Positions 1-6,760 of a stretch of 64,000 nucleotides of DNA are shown piece by piece (the stretch's first letter is position 1; the number at the start of each line of letters is the position of its first letter). Location: positions 1-64,000 of the forward strand of contig NZ_JAGQCV010000001.1 of assembly GCF_024346375.1 (NCBI RefSeq), given 5' to 3'. Made by a program: the position numbers and the translations under genes. The notes under the pieces were generated by a model that worked only from the letters and a program-made list of their open reading frames with translations, was not told the origin of the DNA and searched no databases. This DNA comes from Synechococcus sp. ATX 2A4. GTDB taxonomy: Bacteria > Cyanobacteriota > Cyanobacteriia > PCC-6307 > Cyanobiaceae.

Positions 1-120
1 ATCGATGAGCGCCTTCCAGGGCACAACCGCCTCCATCTCAGAGAGAAAACGCTCACGTTTGGTGCGCTTTTTGGCTGTGGACTGCTCGTAGTCCCCGAAT
101 CCAAGCTGCTTTCCACCCAT
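1..120 (-). CDS. IS5-family transposase, N-terminal 40 residues (partial)
   Basis: The minus strand from ATG at 120 reads MGGKQLGFGDYEQSTAKK, followed by a basic stretch and EMEAVVPW. This is the well-known N-terminus of IS5/IS1031-type DDE transposases (DUF772 region). The catalytic DDE domain lies outside the window, so activity cannot be judged. The element borders the region with several gene relics (5067-6441), which fits a mobile-element-rich neighbourhood. Confidence 0.8.
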   Translation of the reverse strand, partial: MGGKQLGFGDYEQSTAKKRTKRERFLSEMEAVVPWKALID

Positions 121-189
121 GAACCCAGTCCTTACATGCGATCACAAGGCCATTGTCCCGTGAATAGGCTGACTTTTCCAGAGTCTCCC
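1..189 (-). mobile_element. End of an IS5-family insertion sequence (partial)
   Basis: The element runs off the left edge of the window. It holds the N-terminus of a transposase read on the minus strand, followed by about 65 bp to what looks like a terminal sequence near 181-189 (minus-strand reading GAGACTCTGGAAAAG). CTAG directly outside, at 189-192, is a possible 4-bp target duplication, as IS5-type elements make. The other end is not in the window, so neither the inverted repeat nor the duplication can be confirmed. Confidence 0.6.
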
Positions 190-192
190 TAG

Positions 193-614
193 CTCATGGT
201 GTGGGAAGGATTGGTACCAGAATTGGGCTGGGGCGTTATCGAATTCATTGCAGGCCTATGGAGAGGTAAGGATGTTGTCGCACAACGAAAGTCGTGTGGT
301 CGGTTCTAAATGAATGGATATTTCAAGGATTCAGTCCCTCGTGCTTGTGATGCGCGGTTGCAGGTACTGCCGGAACCGGAATCATCGGATGACAGCGACC
401 AGGCCCTGCGTCAAAGGCGTTGGTTGGGGGGTTTATCGCAGATGTTGGATGACTTGCTGGCTGGATCTGATCAGAATCTGACTAATTCAGAATCTGCCTG
501 AATGGCCGGCTCCTTCGGGTTGGCCTCTACCATCAGCATAGTCCGATGGTGTGATAAAGCGTGTGGTGTGAATGCCGCCCTTGCCATGCCGGTGCAACCG
601 GCGCTTCGTAGATG
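193..614. other. Gene-poor stretch between IS end and DUF3122 gene
   Basis: No gene is recognised here. A 63-codon open frame at 310-501 (+) has no recognisable family and no convincing ribosome binding site, and was not called. No hairpin with a T-run was seen. Confidence 0.5.
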
Positions 615-1223
615 TCAGAGCTCGGCGGCTCGGCGGGCCAGTTGCTGGGTGGGATCCGCGCCGAGCATCAGCGAGGCGTCGTTGCCCCCGTCAGCCATCG
701 GTACCAGCAGACGCAGGGGGCGCCTGTCGCTGGGGGGAGGCACCAGGCCCGCAGCATCAAACTGTGCGGCTCCCGGCGGTAGAGCCGTCTCACCTGCCGC
801 CACCAGCTCTTCGCTGCGGTTGGGCAGTTGCCACTGCTGAGCTGCGCCATCGTCGACCTGCAACGGTCGTTGGTGATCGATGCGCTGGCCGGGCTCAAGG
901 GCGTTGAGACGCAGGCGCGGGCCCGCTGGATAGGCGGGATCGGGCTGCTCGAACAACACCAGGCCCCAACGCTGGCCCGCGGCATCACTGAGCGTCCAGT
1001 GCGGGGGAGAGGCCTCCGCCATAGCCGCTGCGAGCGCTGCAGCTGATCCCTCCGCTAAAGCCGGTGCCTCCGCCAGGGCAGGCCGTGGCAGCAGCGACAC
1101 CCCGGCGATGAGCAGCACGGCCGCCAGCGTTGCGACGAGCAGACGCGCCGCCAGCCTCGCTGGCCGGGCAGCGGCGCCGCTGCTGGCGCGAAGCCTGGGC
1201 GTCCTACCAGATGAAACGGCCAT
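615..1223 (-). CDS. DUF3122 family exported protein
   Basis: About 202 residues if translation starts at ATG 1223; an upstream in-frame start at 1304 would add 27 residues of non-conserved sequence. After a basic N-terminus there is a hydrophobic signal segment ending in ALAEA, so the protein is probably exported. The mature part contains [18 protein letters not shown] and LPNRSEELV, the signatures shared with the second DUF3122 gene at 26991-27548. DUF3122 proteins are known mainly from cyanobacteria and have no established function. The gene is divergent from psbA with about 250 bp between the two starts, so they may share a control region. Confidence 0.75.
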   Translation of the reverse strand: MAVSSGRTPRLRASSGAAARPARLAARLLVATLAAVLLIAGVSLLPRPALAEAPALAEGSAAALAAAMAEASPPHWTLSDAAGQRWGLVLFEQPDPAYPAGPRLRLNALEPGQRIDHQRPLQVDDGAAQQWQLPNRSEELVAAGETALPPGAAQFDAAGLVPPPSDRRPLRLLVPMADGGNDASLMLGADPTQQLARRAAEL

Positions 1224-1477
1224 GGGCTGCGGAGGCTTGGGACCTCCTGACCCTATGCCGATCTGCCGATAGGCGCCTAGGAGCAGGATCACACGCGGTG
1301 CCACGGATCAGCGGTAGCATTGTGACGGGTTTAGGTGCTTATCCGCATAACTGCACCTCCGTGATGTCCTATTCCGCCCCAGGGCGGCCAGGTCTTTCTC
1401 TCAGTGCTGTTGGCGGTGGGCCGTCGTCCCAGTGGCGAACGTCCGCGCCTCCCTCCCGTCCTTCGTGTTTCGACACC

Positions 1478-2557
1478 ATGGTCACCACGTCCCTCCGCCG
1501 CCTCCCCGGCCTGTCCTGGGGGTCCTTCAAAGACTGGGTCACCAGCACCGAAAACCGCCTCTACGTGGGCTGGTTCGGCGTGCTGATGATCCCCACCCTG
1601 CTGACGGCCACCGTCTGCTTTGTGATTGCCTTCGTGGGCTCCCCGCCCGTCGACATCGACGGCATCCGCGAGCCCGTTTCCGGCGGCCTGCTCTATGGCA
1701 ACAACATCATCACCGCCGCGGTGGTGCCCAGCTCCAACGCCATCGGACTGCACTTCTACCCGATCTGGGCCGCTTCCAGCCTCGATGAGTGGCTCTACAA
1801 CGGCGGCCCCTACCAACTGATCATCTTTCACTTCCTGATCGGCATCTTCTGCTGGATGGGGCGGGAGTGGGAGCTGAGCTACCGGCTCGGCATGCGCCCC
1901 TGGATCGCCGTGGCCTACAGCGCCCCGGTGGCCGCCGCCACCGCCGTGCTGCTCGTGTATTCGATCGGTCAGGGCTCCTTCTCCGATGGCATGCCGCTCG
2001 GCATCTCCGGCACCTTCAACTTCATGCTGGTGCTGCAGGCCGAGCACAACGTGCTGATGCACCCCTTCCACATGCTCGGGGTGGTGGGCGTGTTCGGCGG
2101 GGCCCTGTTCTCCGCCATGCACGGGTCCCTCGTCACCAGTTCACTGGTGCGCGAAACCACCGAGGCGGAAAGCCAGAACCGTGGCTACAGATTCGGTCAG
2201 GAGGAGGCGACCTACAACATCGTGGCCGCCCACGGCTACTTCGGCCGTCTGATCTTTCAATACGCCTCCTTCAACAACAGCCGCAGCCTGCACTTCTTCC
2301 TGGCCGCCTGGCCGGTGATCGGCATCTGGTTCGCGGCGCTGGCGGTGGCGAGCTTCTCGTTCAACCTCAACGGCCTCAACTTCAACCACTCCGTGATCGA
2401 CCACCAGGGCCGGGTGATCAACACCTGGGCCGATGTGCTCAACCGCGGCGGGCTGGGCATCGAGGCCATGTACGAGCGCAACGTCCACAACTTCCCTCTG
2501 GATCTGGCCACCCGTTCCAGCACCCCTGTGGCGCTCATCGCCCCAGCGATCGGTTAG
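1478..2557 (+). CDS. psbA: Photosystem II D1 protein, microaerobic D1' type, with Tyr at position 332
   Basis: This is the 359-residue D1 reaction-centre subunit of photosystem II, a five-helix thylakoid membrane protein. The ATG at 1478 gives the standard D1 numbering; the frame is open further upstream but that part is not D1. The three marker residues of the low-oxygen D1' isoform are present: Ala80 (codon 1715), Leu158 (1949) and Ala286 (2333). Glu130, Tyr161 (TyrZ), His198, His215, Ser264 and His272 are in place. Of the Mn4CaO5 ligands, Asp170, Glu189, Glu333, Asp342 and Ala344 are kept, as is His337, but codon 332 (2471-2473) is TAC, Tyr instead of His. Residue 162, next to TyrZ, is Ser instead of the usual Pro. 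A cytochrome gene follows after 91 bp. A short inverted repeat (CCGCCC/GGGCGG, 1374-1387) lies in the leader. Confidence 0.97.
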   Translation: MVTTSLRRLPGLSWGSFKDWVTSTENRLYVGWFGVLMIPTLLTATVCFVIAFVGSPPVDIDGIREPVSGGLLYGNNIITAAVVPSSNAIGLHFYPIWAASSLDEWLYNGGPYQLIIFHFLIGIFCWMGREWELSYRLGMRPWIAVAYSAPVAAATAVLLVYSIGQGSFSDGMPLGISGTFNFMLVLQAEHNVLMHPFHMLGVVGVFGGALFSAMHGSLVTSSLVRETTEAESQNRGYRFGQEEATYNIVAAHGYFGRLIFQYASFNNSRSLHFFLAAWPVIGIWFAALAVASFSFNLNGLNFNHSVIDHQGRVINTWADVLNRGGLGIEAMYERNVHNFPLDLATRSSTPVALIAPAIG

Positions 2558-2648
2558 TGGGACTTTGACCCCCACCCAGCCGCAATAAAACCGTCCAGCC
2601 ACATCAAGGCCTACCTGGCCGCGTTCACCCCCATCCCCGCAGCTCCCC

Positions 2649-3302
2649 ATGCCCCATCTGCTCCTGCCGCTGCGGCGCCTGGTCCGTTCGGCACTTGCCG
2701 TTGGGGCGCTGGGAGTGCTCGCTGCCGTGCTGCTCTGGGCCACCCCACCGGCTCACGCCAGCCTGGAGCGCTCCCCGGTGGAGCCGGCGGAGCTGGCCAG
2801 GGCGGTGACGGAGATGGAGCAGCTCGACCGGATGCGCGTCGCTCTGGCCTCCAGCCTGGAGGGCCAGAGCGACGCCCCCACCATCGAAACGATGAAAGAG
2901 GTGTGCAAGCCGGTGGGGATGAAGGCGATGGCGATCGGCAAGGAGAACGGCTGGCAGGTGCGCCAGGTGGCCAGCAAGTACCGCAACCCCGACCACGCCC
3001 CCAGCAACGGACAGGAGCGGGAGGTGATTGATCTGTTCCACCGCCAGCAGGCGATCACCGGCCTCTGGCAGCCGGCCACCACCGAGCAGGGCACCGGCGT
3101 GAACTACTACCGACGCATCAACGTGGTACGCAGCTGCATGGCCTGCCATGGCACAAAAGCCAGCCGCCCCGCCTTCGTGAAGGCGAACTATCCCGACGAC
3201 AAAGCCTTCAATTTCAAGGTGGGAGATCTGCGCGGCATGTATGCCGTGTTCATCCCTGACAAGCAATCGGCACCTGCCACGCTGGTGAACGTGGCTGATT
3301 GA
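2649..3302 (+). CDS. Tll0287-like c-type cytochrome (DUF3365)
   Basis: This is a 217-residue exported cytochrome. It has an N-terminal hydrophobic signal (about residues 10-38, ending AHA) and one heme c site, CMACH at residues 163-167. Cys86 upstream matches the place of the unusual Cys axial ligand reported for Tll0287; this is inferred from memory of that structure. In Thermosynechococcus elongatus tll0287 belongs to the psbA2 operon, psbA2 being its D1' gene. The same order here, 91 bp after a D1' gene and on the same strand, suggests a conserved two-gene unit expressed at low oxygen. The electron-transfer role is unknown; redox sensing has been considered because of the PAS-like fold. 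Confidence 0.85.
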   Translation: MPHLLLPLRRLVRSALAVGALGVLAAVLLWATPPAHASLERSPVEPAELARAVTEMEQLDRMRVALASSLEGQSDAPTIETMKEVCKPVGMKAMAIGKENGWQVRQVASKYRNPDHAPSNGQEREVIDLFHRQQAITGLWQPATTEQGTGVNYYRRINVVRSCMACHGTKASRPAFVKANYPDDKAFNFKVGDLRGMYAVFIPDKQSAPATLVNVAD

Positions 3303-3319
3303 CCACCGCCCTACGGCGT

Positions 3320-3721
3320 TCAGAGCGGATCACCGGGCAGGAAGCGCTGGATGAATTGCGCCAGGGGCATCGGCCGGCAACGGGCTTGCCAGGTGTTGCC
3401 GCCCGGCAGGCGCCGCCAGCACTGCACCTGCACCTGAGCGCCGGCCGGATCGCAGGCAGCGTCGCCACCAACTTCGCCAGCGAGCAGCTGCACCTAGTAG
3501 CGGTAATCGGCATCGGCGGCCAGCTCGGGAGCTGCCGACGGCTCGGCGCCTGGCTGGGTGCGGAGGAAGGCGGCCAGAAACGCAGCCAGCTCCTGCTGCT
3601 CCCGCAGTGCCGTGGCGAAACGCCAGGCCGCGCCGGTGGGGTAGCCGTCGTGGTGGAGGTAAAGGTGGCGCACCGGGGCGCCGGGAAAACCGGTGAAGGA
3701 GTAGACGGCGCGGGTGGCCAA
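3320..3721 (-). pseudogene. Small conserved-looking protein interrupted by an in-frame TAG
   Basis: The minus strand from a TTG at 3721 encodes ATRAVYSFTGFPGAPVRHLY and further protein-like sequence up to DADYRY. An in-frame TAG follows at 3494-3496, and the same frame then continues as VQLLAGEVGGDAACDPAG to a TGA at 3320. Without the amber codon it would be a 133-residue soluble protein. The family is not recognised. The clean frame on both sides points to a single recent nonsense change, a base-calling error, or read-through. The start is uncertain because no ATG is near. Confidence 0.55.
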
Positions 3722-3852
3722 GGCGGGTGAGCGGCTGCCTCGACCAGTGCCCCCGGTGTCTCAGAGGTGCTGGTGGGGGCGGGTGGGGCTGGCCAGTGGC
3801 GGAGCACCAGATCGCGCTCCAAGATGATGCCTCACCCATACAAGGGCCCCCG

Positions 3853-5001
3853 ATGACCTCCATCACCGCCGCGCCGGAGGAGAGCCGTCTCGTGGCGTTG
3901 CGCCAGGAGTTCGAGCAGGACGCCCGCTTCAATCTGGTGTTTGTGGTGCTCACGGTGGGCGCCAGCTTGATCGCCACCCTGGGCCTGCTGGCCAACAGCC
4001 CGGGCGTGGTGATCGGGGCGATGGTGGTGGCGCCCTGGATCATGCCGCTGCAGGCGATGGCGTTCGAGATCCTGCGGGGCCGCCTGCCGATGTTTTTGCG
4101 GGCGCTGCGCACCCTGCTGCTGGGGGTGGTGATCTGCGTGCTGCTGGCGATGGTGGTGGGCCGCCTGGTGTCGTTTCCCAGCTTCGGCAGTGAGGTGATC
4201 AACCGCACCAGCCCGAACCTGCTGGATCTGGGCGTGGCGCTGGTGGCCGGCGCGGTGGCGATGTTCGCCAAGCTTCGCAAGGACGCGATCTCGGCCCTGG
4301 CCGGCCTGGCGATCGCCGTGGCCCTGGTGCCGCCGATGTGTGTGGTGGGAATCCTGCTGGCCTCGTCGTTCTGGGGTCAGGCCTACGGGGCGCTGCTGCT
4401 GTTCGCCACCAACCTGCTGGGGATCATGGTGGGAGCGATGGCGGCACTCGGCGCCCTGGAGCGGGTGTACCGGCGGCGGCTCTTCCGCAGCCGGCTCGGC
4501 CTCACCAGCGTGGCGCTCACGGCGCTGCTGGTGATTCCGCTGGGCAGCAGCTTCTTCCGCCTGTTGCACCAGTCGCGGCTGGAGACGAAGGCCAGGGAAG
4601 TGGAGCGGGTGATCGAGCAACAGCTGCGCAGCAGCACCATCACCCTCGGCGGTGATCCGGCCATTGATCTGGTGGGCCTCTCGATCGACTGGGAGAAGAA
4701 TCCGCCGCTGATCCGCGCCCGGGTGCGGGTGACGGATCCCGCCTTGCCCACCTCCGCCCAGGTGGCGGGGCTGCAGGCCTTCATCAACAAACGACAGTCG
4801 CCGCAGCGCTTCCGGCTGGTGGTGCAACGCACCGCCGTGGATCTGATCGGCCCGGAAACCGCCCCCAACCCGCCGGATCTGGAGGTGCTGCCGCGCCCAT
4901 CGTTGCCGCCCCTGCCGCCGCTGCCAACAGCACCACCGTTACAACCATTGCCATCGGTGCCTTCGTTGCCGCAGCCGGAGAATCAGGCGGAAGGGGAGTG
5001 A
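3853..5001 (+). CDS. DUF389 family membrane protein
   Basis: 382 residues from ATG 3853. An in-frame start at 3727 would add 42 non-conserved residues. A short acidic N-terminus is followed by about six hydrophobic segments (residues roughly 25-235) with the DUF389 signature NSPGVVIGAMVVAPWIMPL. A soluble domain follows (about 240-335), and then a Pro-rich tail. DUF389 proteins are inner-membrane proteins without an established function. The gene stands alone, divergent from the amber-interrupted gene. Confidence 0.85.
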   Translation: MTSITAAPEESRLVALRQEFEQDARFNLVFVVLTVGASLIATLGLLANSPGVVIGAMVVAPWIMPLQAMAFEILRGRLPMFLRALRTLLLGVVICVLLAMVVGRLVSFPSFGSEVINRTSPNLLDLGVALVAGAVAMFAKLRKDAISALAGLAIAVALVPPMCVVGILLASSFWGQAYGALLLFATNLLGIMVGAMAALGALERVYRRRLFRSRLGLTSVALTALLVIPLGSSFFRLLHQSRLETKAREVERVIEQQLRSSTITLGGDPAIDLVGLSIDWEKNPPLIRARVRVTDPALPTSAQVAGLQAFINKRQSPQRFRLVVQRTAVDLIGPETAPNPPDLEVLPRPSLPPLPPLPTAPPLQPLPSVPSLPQPENQAEGE

Positions 5002-5066
5002 GGGTGTGGGGGCAGGGGACGGCACGGCCTCTTTCAGCATTGGCGTGCGTACACAGGGGCAGCTGG

Positions 5067-5250
5067 CAGATCCGGGGCATAGCCGTATCTGTTGCCGGGG
5101 CGTTGGACCTTGACGCGAATCTTGGCGCGGGCGCCTTCGCGCTGGGTCCTAGCGATCGACACGCCTTATCACCTGGATGAACCGTTCGGCGGCGATCAGC
5201 TTGAGCTTGGCGTCGCCCATGGCTTCCACGGCGCTGTCCTTGGCGGCAAG
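5067..5250 (-). pseudogene. Relic of a type I restriction hsdR 3' end
   Basis: The minus strand encodes DSAVEAMGDAKLKLIAAERF and then degenerates. The DNA is closely similar to 6815-7008, the end of the hsdR at 6761-9879, whose protein reads DSAVAAMGDAKLKLIAAEL. Only the last 60 codons or so are recognisable and they carry substitutions and frame changes. This is either a decayed duplicate of the neighbouring gene or the leftover of another type I system. Confidence 0.8.
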
Positions 5251-5414
5251 GGTGCTTAGGTCTTGGAGCACCACCATGGAGGTGATGCCGCGTGCTGATG
5301 GCGGGGATGTGACAATGGCTGGCAATGCATGGGCGGCGAGGTATTGGATCTGAGGATCACAACCCAAAGCGTGTAACTTCACCCTGCAATGTGAGTTCAG
5401 CACTCGAAATAGAT

Positions 5415-5430
5415 ACGTCAACCTTGACGT
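5415..5430. promoter_or_regulatory. 16-bp palindrome upstream of the PEP-CTERM-like gene
   Basis: ACGTCAA-CC-TTGACGT has perfect 7-bp arms. It lies about 100 bp before the gene at 5531 and 85 bp before its putative -10 box. It could be an operator, but no regulator is known here. Confidence 0.3.
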
Positions 5431-5498
5431 CCAGACGTTTTCCGAACCCCTGCGAGCACCGACCCTGTATCGCGCCACACGCCCTTGCAACCATCCTG

Positions 5499-5507
5499 TG
5501 TTATGAT
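5499..5507 (+). promoter_or_regulatory. Possible extended -10 promoter
   Basis: TGTTATGAT fits an extended -10 element (TGn-TATGAT). It sits 24 bp before the ATG at 5531. No good -35 box was seen at the normal distance. Confidence 0.35.
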
Positions 5508-5530
5508 TACATGCAAGATCGAAGAGCAAA

Positions 5531-6133
5531 ATGCAGGGCATCTGTCGCGCCTCGCTCCTTATGGCGATTGGAGCCATGGCAACAGGCGCATGCTTACAGG
5601 CTCGAGCTGTTGGGTTTTGTCCCTCTGGGTTCGAGGGAAACTGCGTTCCAGCCAACTGGAATGTCGCGGAACCTGGCGATGGTTCAGTTAATTTCTTAGA
5701 TGCACCGATTAAGGCCATTCTGACTAGCAACAACAATGGAGTTTCCGGTCCCACTTTTGTGTCGATAGAAATTCAAGGCGATAATGATGGTATCGTTTCA
5801 TTCTCATACTTTTATACGACAAATGATCAAGATGGGGCTAGTTTCGATCCGTTTGGATTTTTACTGAATGGAGTCAGGACTCAGCTGGTGCCACCGCCTA
5901 CCCTAGCAAATGGCGAGAGTGTGAGCGGCACATTTTCTTTTAACGTCTTAGCCGGCGACACTTTTGGCGTGTATGCCGAATCAACCGATAATGGGTTTGG
6001 GCCCTCTGTCACTGAGGTGACCGACTTCTTATATGTCCCTGGACCCTTGCCAGTCCTTGGGGTCAGCGCAGCATTTTGTTTTAGTCGGAAGCTGAGAAAG
6101 CGCATCAAATCAAGCGCTACGAACAATCAGTAG
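5531..6133 (+). CDS. Exported PEP-CTERM-like protein
   Basis: 200 residues. It has an N-terminal signal peptide (hydrophobic residues about 6-26), a beta-rich body with many Asn, Asp, Ser and Thr residues, and the tail VPGPLPVLGVSAAFCFSRKL followed by RKRIKS. That tail (PGPLP motif, hydrophobic segment, basic end) is the layout of cyanobacterial PEP-CTERM-type sorting signals. The protein is therefore probably processed by an exosortase and linked to the outer envelope or exported. Codon use is clearly AT-richer than in the flanking genes, and gene relics lie on both sides, so recent acquisition is likely. The specific function is unknown. Confidence 0.65.
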   Translation: MQGICRASLLMAIGAMATGACLQARAVGFCPSGFEGNCVPANWNVAEPGDGSVNFLDAPIKAILTSNNNGVSGPTFVSIEIQGDNDGIVSFSYFYTTNDQDGASFDPFGFLLNGVRTQLVPPPTLANGESVSGTFSFNVLAGDTFGVYAESTDNGFGPSVTEVTDFLYVPGPLPVLGVSAAFCFSRKLRKRIKSSATNNQ

Positions 6134-6315
6134 ATATTTGCACCTGGCTTCCAGCAGCAGCTTCGAATACCAACGCGCTCCAATAACTTGGAGCATGCGA
6201 TCTCATCAAAGACAGGCCGACGGCCACCTCTTTCAATCATCAGCACCTCATGCACAGATCTATTCCCTGAAACACGAGGGAGATCCACTTCAAGCAGAGC
6301 CATCAGGCCACTATC

Positions 6316-6441
6316 CTTCTGGAGGATATGATCAGCCGTACGGCACATATCGGTTCCGAAGTGGGTGGCAGGGGTTGCTCATCCATACCGAGTGCACATC
6401 GTCAAGGGGGTTTGGTGTTGCACCTGGTGCTGCTGATGAAA
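6316..6441 (+). pseudogene. Relic of a GNAT acetyltransferase toxin gene
   Basis: The DNA from 6316 reads LLEDMISRTAHIGSEVGGRG in one frame, then shifts frame. It ends with sequence encoding HLVLLMK. It matches the GNAT toxin gene at 10964-11452 (LLADVISRTAQIGSEVGCRG ... LHLVLLMK), with one frameshift and an internal deletion of about 70 bp. It lies about 1 kb from an hsdR relic, so two gene types from the intact island at 6.7-11.5 kb recur here as fragments. Confidence 0.75.
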
Positions 6442-6701
6442 GTCGTGCCGTGGATGGTGAGTTGAGTTCAGCAGAATCGAGAGGGGCTGAGAGGGGTGAA
6501 CCAAGAGCTGTTCCAGTCGGACTTCAATCGCAGCCTCATGCGATCGGTGATATCTGCGATCCAGGCGAACTAGGCGGACAGTGTCAGTTGAGTGCTCGAA
6601 GATGCAGACCCTGCGGATACCCGACGCCTGAGTGTGGCCGGCTGAAAAGACCTGGGCAATGAAGCCCCTTCAGTACCACGCACACCATGGGCATCTGGGC
6701 C
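6442..6701. other. Non-coding stretch after the relic
   Basis: No gene was recognised. The sequence looks like decayed coding DNA without a usable frame, which fits its place next to the GNAT relic. Confidence 0.4.
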
Positions 6702-6721
6702 CCCGATCGAGAGAGATCGGG
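6702..6721 (-). terminator. Hairpin downstream of hsdR, possible terminator
   Basis: CCCGATC, a 6-nt loop, then GATCGGG gives a perfect 7-bp stem 40 bp beyond the hsdR stop at 6761 on the minus strand. There is no T-run, so a factor-independent terminator is only possible. Confidence 0.35.
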
Positions 6722-6760
6722 CGCGCCGAGGTTGCTTGAAACTCCTCTGAGTGAGTCTCT

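Noticed and set aside
310-501. 63-codon open frame after the IS end
   Set aside because: No family, no clear ribosome binding site and ordinary composition; not enough to call a gene.
1320-1351. TTGTGA ... CATAAC as the psbA promoter
   Set aside because: The spacer is 20 bp, longer than acceptable for a normal sigma-70 promoter, so it was not annotated.
1130-1477. N-terminal extension of D1 by 116 residues
   Set aside because: The upstream open frame is Arg/Ser-rich, not D1-like, and the ATG at 1478 gives exact standard numbering.
1478-2557. D1 gene as rogue D1 or chlorophyll f synthase because a Mn ligand is missing
   Set aside because: Only His332 is changed. Asp170, Glu189, Glu333, Asp342 and Ala344 are present, whereas those variants have lost most of them.
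6127-6348. 73-codon minus-strand frame with protein-like sequence
   Set aside because: It overlaps relic DNA, has no recognisable family and no neighbours on that strand; it may be a decayed gene but cannot be named.
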